Shown: positions 1 through 12,118 of the stretch, in pieces
Layout of the letters: every line of letters begins with the position of its first letter
How positions within the stretch are numbered: position 1 is the first letter of the stretch
Origin: Hyalella azteca
Taxonomy: Eukaryota > Arthropoda > Malacostraca > Amphipoda > Hyalellidae
NCBI RefSeq assembly: GCF_000764305.2
Contig: NW_025939233.1
Span: 30,590-94,589, forward strand
Direction of reading: 5' to 3'
Length of the DNA stretch: 64,000 bases
Notes under the pieces: model-generated
Told to the model about the DNA's origin: nothing
The model's database searches: none
The model's input: only the letters and a program-made list of their open reading frames with translations
Translations under genes and position numbers: made by a program

Positions 1-3000
1 ATTTTTTGTTAAAAAAGTCATCCGTTAGAGTTAGCTCGTGTCTCCACAAACCCTACCGTTGTCGCCTAAGTATACTTACAGTCTCACCAATTCTATACCC
101 GAGTTCCGAATCAAATATCTTAAGTACCGTGTATTCGTGTCCCAGCTCACAAATCAAGCAAAATCGAACGATTGATAGGTTCAGTGAACCGCAAAGAAGA
201 TCAAAGATGGCAAGACCGATGACTCATTCAGTCATTCATTCATGCCTGGTAAGCAACGAATGAACTCTCTTTCGACTCACGCTTGCATTCCCATCTTTAA
301 TGGAAGACCCAGTTGAAAATTATTCCTTAGTGGAGACCTATTATTATGTCTAAAATCAATTAATGACAGTGGGTGAAATTGGTATTAGCATTTCTGCAAT
401 TTGAGAAAAGTAATCAAATAGATTAAGAAGGCTCTATCCTTCTCAGAGTGGCGTTATGGATACTGCGCCAAATGTATTGCTGCTGATGCAGTATATCGAG
501 CGCGATAGCTCGCCGTTTTTTAAATGAATCATATACAGCAAAAAAATAATTCGAAACCTCCGTTAAAATAACATGTTATGGATCACGAAGCTTCTCCCTT
601 AATTCGAATACGTTGATACATTATTATTCAAATTCAAATGAGTGTGTTCAACTGCTTATCTGTAAATTTTATCTTCGTCGTTTCACACAACAGGGAGGAA
701 TGTGATATATTGGGGCTCTCCTCAGGAGCGTATCATATCTACAACAATGAATGTCGCGGGCAGAGACGGTGGCCCCGACTTCCCTGAATACGTTAACGAC
801 ATATGACGACGGGGTGTCCATGTCATGCAGGGATATTTGGGAATTACGAAAACAATTTCTCTGATATATGTATACTACAACAGTAGTAAAGCGGAGAAAC
901 TGCCAACAGTGGATTATTCTGTCAATTTATCTTTTGTGTAGTTTTCATCTGGTATTAACAAAGACGGGAAGAAGATATAGAAGATCGCCTTCACACAGAT
1001 GAAACCGATTTTCTGGTTTATGTGATGTAAGCGGCAAGGTATACTTCGCACCAGTTGCTGTGGCTGATATACAGTACAACAATATACTTGGCTGATCTAG
1101 AATTATCTTTAGAAAGATATGCCCTGATATTTATCTGAAATTTACATCTGAAGCCGCACACAGAATAATATAAATTTATTTTTGCGAGGCAGTAAAAAAA
1201 TAGAAAAGCTTACGAGAGAACAATTTTGTGCTCATTTCAGATCCAAAGTTTAAAATGGGAACTAGAATATCGTCAGTGGGGAATTATACTAGTCCTTCAA
1301 TATCATTATTAAATTAAAAGATGAAGTTTGAAATTTACTGGAGAAAATTATCAGGGAAAGCTAATGCAGATTTAGAGCCTCGCGTGAAACAACAACGTGC
1401 ATCATAACATGTGAACTCTCAGGTGTAGCGGCGCATAATAACACGGATAATAACATGGAGCGGCGCAATGCGTCAACGCAGTTAACAGGCAACATAAATT
1501 AGATCGTGCGTGCTTCCGTCTACCTCGGGCAGCGCAATCGCTTTAAGCATTTAAATTGAATTCAAGGAGACACAATGGATGTAGAGGGAGCATAATAGCC
1601 AACAAATTCATGCCCATACCACAGCATTATTTGACAAGGTGGATGTTAAAATGACCACTTCCGTTTATTTGTAGGTTGATTGATCTGATCGAGCTGAATT
1701 TACTTTCTATTTGCAGTTAAGGCGATAAACAACAATGAAATGCTATACATCAGTTTCACACTGGAATAGACTTACGGGAGCCTTATGAATCTATACTAAG
1801 GCATAAAAATTCTTTGAATTTTAATGTTATTTTGTTCATTGACTCGCCTGCAGTTTTTCATAGAATTGTGTGAGATTTAATTAATACCATTAAATAATAG
1901 GCGATGTGTAGCATTTTGTGCCAGTTAAGTGCTGTAGCAGAGGAAAGTTGTCCAGGGTGAGCGAAAATTCCGACAGCGATGTAAGAATTGCTTGATAGCT
2001 AGCAAGAGGACAATCGACAACAAATCACTTAAATTTTTGCAAAATTTTCAGAAGATAGTGGTACGTTGAAACTTTAACCTTTAAGAAACAAGTTGCTTTA
2101 TGAAATTTGTATACACAGTCAAAAAACAAAGTCGTCAACAAAGTCAGAAAAATTTAAAGTAGCATGGTATTCCTTTTAAAGTAGCATGGTATTCCTACTT
2201 GCTAGGTGTGTTCATGCTGGTTCGCTTTATAGAAGCGCATGACCGCCGTTCCATTTTACCCATATGTATTACTGTGCATTAATTAGCAGTCCAACGACGA
2301 CCACATGAATTTTGAGCTTCAAATGAACCTTTCCTTGATATATTTATGTATTTCGGCAAAACCTTGTTCTTGATCGCTTACCAGGCCTTTTCCCCTCGGA
2401 CGTCAGGACCTCAACTTTGGACTGGATATCACTGTGTGCTTAATTTACACTGAAAAAACTATTGAATGGTGAAGAAAAACAATCCAATTCATCGTTACAG
2501 TGTATTTTTTAGTCATTATCCTGTCTGCTATTTTTTAAATTTTTTTTTCCAAAGCTGGGGGGAATTGAGCAGAACCCAAGTGTTTCTTGCAGGATTCTAG
2601 GCTGCGGCTCGAGCGAGTTGTTTTGATCGCCCGCGCGGCTGCCAAATGGGCGCACATTTCATGATGCCTCGCTTCGTGTGCTGTTCGACGGCATTAACTT
2701 GTCTCGCTTATAAATAATGTCGCCCAATTATGCTTGGCATCCCTAATAAAGGATCCACTTCAGAGACTAGAATGTTAGATAAATGTTTTGTGTGGAGCAC
2801 ACTTAATGCTAATTTTATTTTAATTATAGTTACTGGTTTAATATGTAGGATGTTGGAATCTAAATGGAAGAAGTGGAGTAGCACTGGTTTTTAGCTGCTG
2901 ATGCTTGAAATGAAACTGAATATAGAATTAGTAGAATTGTTGCAAAAGAGCGGAAACCATTTTGAAAAGATATAATCATTTATGTATTGAGAAATAATGC

Positions 3001-3111
3001 GTGAAAGAAAAGAAGGGGATCTCAAAAATAGTGATATAACACAACAAAGTAGTGTGATTGACATTTTGGAAATGCCATTCTGTATGACCATTTCAGTTCG
3101 TCCCGTATTTT
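1..3111. other. A+T-rich stretch without a recognisable gene
   Basis: I see no conserved protein motif, RNA gene or long open frame here. The frame at 6-263 is open for 85 codons but resembles nothing I know and has no conserved-looking motif. The only local structure noted is the 22-bp direct repeat at 2153-2196, listed separately. A slightly GC-richer patch at about 2585-2700 has no readable content. Confidence 0.6.
2153..2196. repeat. 22-bp perfect tandem duplication
   Basis: The 22-base unit beginning tttaaagtagcatgg occurs twice head to tail (2153-2174 and 2175-2196) with no mismatch, so it is a recent local duplication. Confidence 0.9.
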
Positions 3112-3423
3112 GGACAAGGTATCCGTGTGATGATCGTCATAATGATCGATTAGTGTCGACTATTTAAGGGCTTGCCTCTACTGAGTTAGAAGACGGTCCC
3201 CTAACTTTGTCCGGAATATCCACTTAATAAATTATCGTCCTCGTGGAGGTTACATATTACACCTTCATGTCTTGAGATAAAACAGAGTAATTCACGAAAA
3301 TTTCCTGTTATGTATTTCACGCCAAACCGCCACATGTTGTAGGAAAAAGGCGGACAGTATTTCATATGAAACGCAAGGCCATGAAGTTGTGTGTTCTGCT
3401 TTGTTGCTTTGTTAGTAGCCACC

Positions 3424-3840
3424 ATGCAATGGACAAGTGAGCAGAGTGCGTTTGCTGTCGAAGCGTACTTTTCTAATGACAGTTCCATTATTGCTATTAC
3501 ACGAGCATTCCGTACTCGGTTCCGTATTCGTCGTTCGTCGGATTCCTGATCGGAAATCAATTAATACGTGGGTGCACACATTTAGGGCAAGTGGAAGTGT
3601 GAATGCGAGAGGATCTGGAGATTAACGGGCTGCCACAGCACCCAAATACAGAGTTAGGAAGCATTTCTGCGTTCTCCACACCGATCAGCACGTGAGCACA
3701 CTGCTATTCTAGGGATTTAGAAAAGATGTTTAGTACAAATACTTCGCAAAAAACGACAATTTCATCCCTAAAAATTGAAAATAATTGATTTACACAACAA
3801 GAACTGAACAAAAACGATTTTATTGCTCGCCGAAATGCTA
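3424..3840 (+). pseudogene. Transposase N-terminal fragment (helix-turn-helix region), frameshifted
   Basis: From the ATG at 3424 the frame reads MQWTSEQSAFAVEAYF..., followed by ...TRAFRTRFRI. These are the hallmark opening residues of arthropod mariner-like transposases with a DUF4817 DNA-binding region. The frame is lost near 3540 and resumes one frame over as IPDRKSINTWV...FRASGS up to about 3610. Further pieces in other frames are recognisable: TREHTAILGI, QILRKKRQFHP, and QELNKNDFIARRNA just before 3840. At least three frame changes and several stops are needed, so this is a pseudogene. The sequence expected next, leading into the first catalytic aspartate, is absent; the minisatellite begins within 20 bp. 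Confidence 0.72.
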
Positions 3841-3848
3841 GTGGATGT

Positions 3849-4206
3849 CTGGTGCTAGATGTCTGGTTCAGCGTCAGAGATGGTCGGGAGCGTCAGAGAT
3901 GGTCTGGAGCGTCAGAGATGGTCTGGAGCGTCAGAGATGGTCTGGAGCGTCAGAGATTTCTGGTTCAGCGTCAGAGATGGTCAGGAGCGTCAGAGATGTC
4001 TGATTAAGCGTCAGAGACGGTCTGGAGCGTCAGAGATGGTCTGGAGCGTCAGAGATGGTCTGGACCGTCAGAGATGTCTGATTCAGCGTCAGAGATGGTC
4101 TAGCGTCAGAGATGTCTTGTTCAGCGTCAGGGATGGTCTGGAGCGTCAGAGATGTCTGGGACAGCGTCAGAGATGGTCTGGAGCGTCAGAGATGTCTGGT
4201 TCCAAC
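3849..4206 (+). repeat. 19-21 bp minisatellite derived from transposase coding sequence
   Basis: Seventeen occurrences of the core gtcagagat (one reads ...gac, one ...ggat) are separated by short spacers. They give two main unit types: cgtcagagatggtctggag (19 bp) and a 21-bp form containing gatgtctggttcag. The last unit runs into intact transposase codons, where gtcagagatgtctggttc encodes VRDVWF just before the second catalytic aspartate. Open frames read through the array (for example from 3859) are repeat translations, not genes. Confidence 0.9.
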
Positions 4207-4523
4207 AGGATGGAGCCGCGGCCCAAACAGCGCGATGTTCAATGGATCTTCTGAGACAACATTTTGCAGAGCGCCTCATCTCCTTGAGAGGTGACCTACT
4301 TTGGCCGGCCCAACCCCCCGATTTGGCTCCGTGTGATTTTTTATGGGGTCATCTTAAGTCAATTGTTTACAATGACTGTCCAATTGAGGACCCTACCTCT
4401 TTTGAATAATAACATACCTCAAGTCATCGCCAAGTTTAACGCAACTTAAAAAATCCACTAATTTATTAATGTATTGACAATGAGGACCGCCATTTGTCCG
4501 ATGTCATCTTCAAATTTAAGTGA
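4185..4523 (+). pseudogene. Transposase C-terminal fragment with second and third catalytic Asp
   Basis: The frame reads VRDVWFQQDGAAAQTAR, then ...LISLRGDLLWPAQPPDLAPCD FLWGHLK. This covers the second catalytic Asp (in QQDG) and the third (in APCD) of a mariner-type DDD transposase. I count 41 residues between these two Asp, which fits a DD41D spacing. The frame hits TAA TAA at 4407-4412. The same frame resumes at 4470 with CIDNEDRHLSDVIF and ends at a natural-looking stop at 4521-4523. The first catalytic Asp region is not present. Decayed and non-functional. Confidence 0.8.
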
Positions 4524-4640
4524 AACAAAAAATCAGGTAATGTCCTTTTATATCAAATTATGACGAAATGATATCTCAACTAGTTATTTTTTTATTGAGC
4601 TTTCAGATCAGGAAATTTCCGTGAATCACCTTGTATTAAA

Positions 4641-6329
4641 ATTACCTAATTTTCGATGCCGCTATTATTTTTTCACATGATCTTCATTTTACAAGCCTTC
4701 AAGAGCGCTACGGTCTTTAGCCTTCTTTTCGACTCCTATTACCGAAGTCCATCATCCAATTATTGACGGCAGTTACACATCGTGTATGATGGTATCTAGA
4801 ATTAGGATTACTTGATTGCTTATATTGCTGTTTTACCAAGAATTTAAATGCGAAGAAAATACAAGAAAAATTCACAATTTTTCAGTGGAAAAAAACGTTA
4901 CGGAATCAGGCTCCGAAAAGACGTGATGATAGGTTGAATTGACGATAGATCAGGACTATGAAACGTTTCTCCTATAAAGAAATGATGAATTTTAGTTCAT
5001 TTCTTCGCTTGTAAATTCGTAATGGCATCCGCTGCAATCGGCAGTTTCTTGTGCACTCAAACTCTTGATTTATCGTTCAACCAACAATGGAACCATTGTA
5101 ATAAACTCTTATAATTGTTTGCTTTGTTTGGATCAGTTCAATTTCTATTTTAATAAGTATTTAATTATTTTCCAGTCGATATTCACAGTTTTTCATTGCC
5201 GCATTTATGGATATTTTGGTTGAAGTGGAAGGTCTTCCAATAATTGAAACTTGTGTTTAGCGCTCGTTCGATGATACGAACGAAATTTAGTGATTTTGAC
5301 TCAGAATTTTGATTCTAATTGAACTTTTCGCTTATGATGAACAGAGTTCGAAAATTTTTATTCAACTTCATTGGGTTCTAGAGTCATAGGAATCTCTTAT
5401 AATAAAATCCCAATAATTTCAAATCCCCTCATCTGGTTCTACATCTCTGCGCATAGCAAAAATTCGGGGCTTTCATATTTACAATCAATTCTTATTTTTT
5501 TTATATACCTAAAATTCATAGTTTGGATCGACAACTTCAAGAATCGTCTTTTGATGCTATTACCCTTTTTTTGTGTAGAAGTTAACATCTTAACATCTTA
5601 GATTCGGATATTGCTCATTAGCTTTTAGTATCACACATTTCAATCTTCTTTGTTGTAATACAGACCGGACACACGATTTCATTAACTATCTCGCCACAAT
5701 TAAAGGCTCGAGGCTCAGAATTTGACTGTCTAGCTTTTAAATCTCTCATGGTATTCCATCTACGAGAACATATGGATATAGTTAATTGAAACCCACTAGA
5801 GAGCCACCATATTTTTCTGGATTCTGATTCGCAGTACAATAAATCGCAAACCTGACATTTTCCATTGCGTTGGAAGGTAAAATTTGCAAAGTTCATTAAT
5901 CACATAAAATTCAGACACGGCATGTCAACTCCTGCGTTCATTGACATGGACATGGTTGTAGTCTTTAATCAATTTCGGCTGACGATTAGGATACGTGTTC
6001 GGATTTCTAAATGTAAATATTTCATTTATCATCATCCTAATGCTGACTCGTACTTATTTGCCTGCTTCTTCAATATTTAATTTTGTAAATGAATTTGTTT
6101 TCTTCGTCATACAATGATATATATAATTCAAGAGACGGGACTCCTTAATTAGTTAGGTCGCTGTCAATTACAACCTTCTCACCTCTCGCTTATAACCTGG
6201 CCATCGCTAGATGTTCATTGTTTCATGCCCTCAGTTGTACGTGTTAATTTTCCAACACTCTTTACCCGACTATCAATTTTTGGAGTTCATTGCTGCCGTT
6301 GTTTAAACCGACCAGCGTTTCTATAGAAC
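4641..6329. other. A+T-rich stretch without a recognisable gene
   Basis: I see nothing coding or repeated here. The frames at 5371-5601 and 5618-5896 are short and unlike any family I know. Confidence 0.6.
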
Positions 6330-6356
6330 GCTGTTGAGTGCATCGCACTCGACAGC
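6330..6356 (+). repeat. 12-bp stem, 3-nt loop hairpin
   Basis: gctgttgagtgc at 6330-6341 pairs with gcactcgacagc at 6345-6356, with one G-T wobble and a 3-nt loop. There is no run of T after it and no link to a gene, so the function is unknown. Confidence 0.75.
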
Positions 6357-6579
6357 AGCTATCTCCATTGTTGACCTCTGTCATATGGTGTGTTCGTCTG
6401 TAGCTTTCTATTTAAATCAACCATCATTACTTGACCGTATACAATGTTTCCTTTGCATCGCAACATATTAAACAACTGTGCTCGATGCGGTAACCTCAAA
6501 GCACCAAAAATATAACTCAGTACTCACTGCAGTGAGTGACAGAGAGCGCATTTTCTCGTCGACGAAAACTTGAGGTCAC

Positions 6580-6608
6580 GGACGGACGGACAGACGGACG
6601 GACATACG

Positions 6609-6647
<39 letters not shown>

Positions 6648-6652
6648 GGACG
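6580..6652. repeat. (GACG/GACA)n tetranucleotide microsatellite
   Basis: Runs of GACG followed by GACA form an interrupted tetranucleotide repeat. It explains the open frame on the minus strand with repeated SVCLSVC residues, which is not a gene. Confidence 0.95.
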
Positions 6653-8742
6653 TGACGAGCACAATAGTGAATTTTTTCCATAAATGAGAAAATGCGCTAA
6701 AAACCACGGCCTTCTCCCTCGCCTCCATGAATGGAAACTGCGAGTCACGCGTTGTTCTTGTCCAACTTTACTCGTCAATCTCCTGCAGTCACGGCCAGGA
6801 TGCAGGACGACTAACAGTTCCGCCTTATCGGAGAAGTTGGATAACGTGGCTTGGATTACTAACTTGGGACAGTATTGTTCTTTTTTGCTCTTGCGATGGA
6901 ATAATAACGCTGATCATGCATAATGGGAGACTTGAATCATCTCATACACATAGATTGAATTCAGTATTATACAGTTTAATTTGCTGGTAGTCAGTTTACT
7001 TTACCTATGCCCAGGGTGTTCAGTTGTGCATGATAAGCCCATGATGTATATTATCATTTGTTTCGTAACATCTGACGTAAAATGAATCTTGCACGATATA
7101 AGTTCAACCCTTCCACAGTCAATTAATTGACGATAGCAATTAAAAATGTTCAACGAAAATAGCAGCACTTACTATATAGTTTGTGCTTCAGGCTTATTCC
7201 CTTATTGACGTTCTCACTACGTTATTGAAGCTTAATAAGTTATGCGTAATAATATTGAAAATATATAGTGCCACAGTTAAGTAATTTATCTTCATATTTG
7301 AACATTAAACCTAACTCATTTTCAAATATTTTGTGCATAGTGACTGTATACGAGATTTTACAATTCAAAATTCAGAGATCACTTGCAATTAGTGCATACA
7401 ACTTAGAATCGATCATACACACCAGTACTGGCGCGGGGTATTCTAAATTGTTCATATCTAATTTCAGTTCACACAGGGAGTTAAAATGACGAAAGATTCA
7501 TTATTTGTAGTAAATTAATGAAGATGGTCCAAGATGTTTTCGACTTGCTTGCGCAGAATTTAAGAAACAACACAACGTGCCTCGCATGAAATTGCGATAA
7601 ACTTTTAATTCGAGTTTAACTCAATTATTCTCATATACAAAAAAGTGTTTGATTTTTTGAACCAACATGAATACCTGACTTCTGGTAAAATTTGATAAAC
7701 CTTTTTTCTGAAAGGACCAGCGCATTTGTTGAACGGCCACTATAAGTGCACTGTGAAAAAGCTATTTTCAAAAAAATATATGCGCTCTGAATGCACAATT
7801 GCACACGCTAATTTTGATCACCATGCCACAAGTCATCGAAAAAGGAAACTCGGTTTACGGCACAGAAATGACGTCTCACAACTCGTCGCGGCCAGTTTGC
7901 AGTATCTCGTAATGTCATTTGTCTGTCCTCTTCTGAACCTTTACATTTTCTCTGGAACTTCTGCTGGACGCCAATGCAATGCAGTTATCCGAATAGAAGT
8001 TTCTGCAAAATTTCTTAGCCGTAAATTTCCTAAACGAGTCAGGAACTTGGTTGAATCGACCATTCTTTATCCTGGCAATTATTCTGCTGTAAACTTCATG
8101 TGTATTTTATTGCTGTAGTTGTCAATGTTGAAGACACTTTGTACATATGTTAACTGGCACGTTTTCCCTGTACTGAAGTTCTACGACCTTCACCGTTTTT
8201 TCTTCAGACGAATGATTTTTCTTTGTCAGGATTGAAAAGTGATTACAGGGCCATTGCGCTGCAACTTAAAACCATCAAAGTAAAAAATTTCTAAATATTT
8301 GTTTGACGGCATGAGTCAAAGCAATTTATTTTATTAAGTATTCTAATAAAATAAATTAATGCATAAAAAATGATGCCAATCATTCCAGTTAAAATTTACA
8401 TGAAACAAAATACTCGTCATTCCGGTAAAACAATTCGTCAGCATTCAATTGTCGAAATTTAATGCATAAATTTAGGTACAATTTTTTACAATTTGGCACT
8501 TGGGACCTGCAAACTTATTACAATTTTGCAATTCGTACTATTTAAATAAATTTCTACAATTTGACCGCGATATACACCGAAACTTAATTGATATAAAACT
8601 AAAGTTTCCTTTCTGGGTGCAAGTATAAAATCTCATAACGCACTGTTTGTATAATTACCTTAAAAATTCCATGCCTATTAGTGTTACTATTGCACATTAG
8701 AACGCCTAGCATATCCTTTCAACAAATTCCTCAAACGACATT
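6653..8742. other. Unannotated A+T-rich stretch
   Basis: The longest frame is 7726-8118 (plus, 130 codons). It has no motif I recognise and no splice context that singles it out, so I treat it as chance. No repeat structure was noticed. Confidence 0.55.
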
Positions 8743-8883
8743 CTGCACTCCTTAAGTCCTGTATCCTGACGTCTTCAGTCGACATGAGGATCTCAGTCAT
8801 ATCCTGCACTCCTTAAATCCTGTATCATGACGTCTTCAGTCATGACGTCTTCAGTCGACATGAGGAACTCAGTCATCATCTGC
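8743..8883. repeat. 61-bp tandem duplication with an inner 15-bp duplication
   Basis: The unit beginning ctgcactccttaa starts at 8743 and again at 8804. The second copy carries a further 15-bp direct repeat (atgacgtcttcagtc twice, about 8826-8855). Each copy contains TGACGTC, close to a CRE half palindrome, but no gene is visible nearby. Confidence 0.85.
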
Positions 8884-11800
8884 ACGGCGAAGAACGGCTT
8901 TCCCAAGGAGTATCTCACTCCGCTCTGAGGAATTTGGATTTGAATAATAATGAGCTCAATTATAGCCCCGTATGCGCCCTGCCGCCACAATCTCATCTCC
9001 ATGATAATTTATTCAATTCATGATGAAGTGTGGCGCTATGTGGAGCATCAATATCATGCGGTTTAATCAGAGAATATGATAATAGAATAGAGAGACTAAT
9101 AGAATCAGAGAAATAGTCTCATTCTCAATATTATTTTTGACAGCATCCCAACTATTTATTTGGAATATCTGAGGTGCGAAAAACAGGTGCGCTTGTTCTT
9201 GATGACTTAATAGTCAAGTTCCAAACTATCAAATTGCCACCGGTTACTATTGGTTGTGTTGAGCGATGTTTTCGACTGTAGATATTTAGTTGGATTTGTA
9301 TATGAAGAATGAAGATGCGAATGATTATTGATCAATGGAATACTGTAGTTCGGAATGAATTTCAATCATTCCATTCTTTTACTCACTGAAAGACTAGTCA
9401 AGAACAGCAATAAAAGTAATTTTATTTCCTTGTGATTTGAACCAAGTTGTTCATAACAACGCCATAAACTGAAGATATTCTAGGACTTTCTAAGCCGTGA
9501 ATCATTTAGGTTCGTTTTCATGGAACATGAACACCTGGGCGCAGCTCTAAAATTACGAGTTAAATTGAACTTGAATTCTGAGGTCGAAGTAATCCGAGCT
9601 TTCCAGCCGAGGATGACGGCTGTAAAACCTTATTAATAAAATTGTGCGACTCAAATCAACTCTTTACCATATAACGCTTTTGAACAAACTACAATGAAAA
9701 CTTAATACTTAGATTCAGTATGAAATCGAAGTCGTTTATTGTGTGTAATATAAAGAAGCATAAGTTGAGCTTAACGAGCTTGTTCTGATATCTTCACCAC
9801 AACCTCATTTGAAAACTTATAATCCTTTATGATTTATACTGGTTAATAAACGTCGGAAAATAGTTAAATATGTGTTTCCTACGTATTTTTTTGAATGACA
9901 AAAAAATAACTACGAAATTATACGTTGGATGTTTGCAAAACAGTTTGGGTCCGAAATTTAATTGCAAATCTCGTCGGCGGCTGTAGTCCATTTGTCCGGT
10001 AAAATTTCAACTCCCCAAACCTCTGTTTGGGAAAGACACACTGACCGACTTATCTCGGCATTCAGTTCGGGTTCTGTTCATTATTCAGCAGAATTCATAA
10101 ACTATTCATCGCGTAGTCGCCCTTAGTGAATTGCGCATCGCGTAAACGTTTCAACTGAGAGTTTGTGGATAAAATGAAAACTGGCTTGCAGAAATCTCGA
10201 GCATGATTCTCTTTATGTGCTATAATAGGTGCATGATAGGACAAGTGTACTGTTCTGTGGATAATATGACACCTTAAATTTCCTCTTTAATGAAAGAAAG
10301 TTTTAAGTTCAAAGTTCTCAGTGAAGTTTGTACCGCGAGTGTTGGCACGACGTTAATTGTCAGGACACTTGTAAGGGAAAGCATAACTCGATGTATATTC
10401 AATACGTAGACAATAAGGTATCTTTTACTCCCCCCCTCTGTCTTATTTTGACTGCGTTAACAAATCTCAGAATTTGAATAAATATCAAAGTTTCACACTT
10501 GATGTATTTTGTTACGTTAATTAATTAACCTACTTTCGAGTTCTGTCCCCTGCCTGCCTACAGGTTTTTAATTATATGGACCACTTTGCTCACCCGTGGA
10601 CTAATTAAAACTCATTTAAATAAATTATTCGTGATACAGGGAATTTGCAATGCAATTTGCTGGTAATAGAATAGTTAAGTATCACAATTTTTACTGATGT
10701 ACTCAGAATGAGAGCGAGTGCATCTTTCTCGGTCCTCATCAGCAAGAGTCTTTACAGGCTGCGATCATCAATCTTGCACTTACTGCAATGAGCTCATCAG
10801 CGTCAGGGATTTCAATGAGGGCCTCCGGAGCACACAAAAAGCGTTGCATTAAATAAATAAATTGACCTAATTTTGCTTAGAGTTCTTAACGAGAACACAA
10901 TTTTATTTAGCTTAGAGTTATAAAAACACAATTTTAATTACTCGTATACCTTTGCGATATTTGCATTTATGAGATCAACTTTTCTGTACAAATTAATTAA
11001 ATGTAGACCATTCTTCGATAAGTTTGTTCGATATTGAATTCTTTGTTAAACTCGTGAATTTTATCTTATCACATACTTGCGGTGAGATTAACGTTTATAG
11101 ACACGTGTTTCTCTAAGATTGAATGTCGTGACTCGATATTGAGAACTCTCTGCCGTTATGTTACCATGTATGCATAGATAATTTTTTTTATTTAATTTCA
11201 TAGTTTAGATTATCTACTCTTGTGGAAAGATTTTCTAAAACATGTTCTATCGAAATGATTATGATCCTTCTTCAGTAAAGAGAGGACCAAATAGTCATTA
11301 TAAATTTAAGAATCTAGGCTTGTTCGCTTTTAAAATGCTGTAATACATACAATTTGCATATAATTCCTTATTTTTCCAAGATAGTCTAAGAAACTTCCCT
11401 CATTCCGGTCTAATTCCCGTGGATGACCGTTTGATTTGGGGTACCGTCGGTATACTCGTATTCTTGCTATGCTGCCGCCGACTCTCACGTATTCACGCAT
11501 CCCTCAAATTTCTGATCTTCGTGAACGCTGACAGAAGAGGAGCTTCATTGAAACAGATTCTTCTTATGATCGTAAATACTCAGAGTTTTTTCCTTGAATG
11601 GAATTTTCCTCATCACAGCGCACGATCAAGTTCCACACCCCAGGATATCGGATGACTTCATCTGGCTGGTGTGGCCAGAAACGAGCGCGTCCTGACTAAT
11701 ATTACATTATTCAACTTATGTTTCAGCAATCTTTCTTATGGGAATCCGTGGTCGTCTGCTTTGACATTTATATCTTAGATCTTCTGAATTCTTAGTAGAT

Positions 11801-11903
11801 GCTCGAAGCGCATCACAAAATGTTCATTTGGAACGGAAGTATATCAAGAGAAAAAATTTCGCATTTGAAATGTCTTTTTGAGTTACGGAAAAATATGTTT
11901 ATT
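8884..11903. other. Unannotated A+T-rich stretch
   Basis: No recognisable gene, RNA or mobile element was seen. A short CCCAAAC/GTTTGGG stem near 10015-10032 is too small to interpret. Confidence 0.55.
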
Positions 11904-11926
11904 AGTAAGTAGTAAGTAGTAAGTAA
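11904..11926. repeat. Short 7-bp tandem repeat (agtaagt)3
   Basis: Three head-to-tail copies of agtaagt or a one-base variant. Low-complexity DNA only. Confidence 0.8.
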
Positions 11927-12033
11927 AAAACACTTCATAAGATTTGTCAGTTTTTTTTTGGGGTTTAACTACTATTTGCGACGAAAACGTGACCCAATCC
12001 ATCATAGCTCACGTTCAAAATAATAAAAATAAA

Positions 12034-12035
<2 letters not shown>

Positions 12036-12090
<55 letters not shown>

Positions 12091-12118
12091 GTAATAATAA
12101 TGATTTAATAATAATAAT
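12036..12118. repeat. (TAA)n trinucleotide microsatellite
   Basis: More than twenty TAA units, interrupted by gtaataataatgattt. The poly-leucine frame on the minus strand across it is the repeat read in one frame. Confidence 0.97.

Larger units (their letters stand above)
3112..4640 (+). mobile_element. Dead IS630/Tc1/mariner-superfamily DNA transposon
   Basis: The stretch contains the start and the end of a transposase of the arthropod type that pairs an N-terminal helix-turn-helix region (DUF4817-like) with a DDE catalytic core. Both parts are on the plus strand and broken by frameshifts and stops. The middle of the gene is missing and a minisatellite lies in its place. Candidate inverted ends are acaaggt at 3114-3120 and, reverse-complemented, accttgt near 4629-4635. 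Only about seven bases agree well, so the outer borders are approximate. The distance from the putative left end to the start codon (about 300 bp) is reasonable for this superfamily. The element cannot encode a working transposase. Confidence 0.7.

Noticed and set aside
3201..3560. 119-codon minus-strand frame
   Set aside because: Antisense shadow of the transposase N-terminal coding sequence.
7726..8118. 130-codon plus-strand frame
   Set aside because: No recognisable motif, splice context or compositional change. Frames of this length are expected by chance across six frames of 64 kb.
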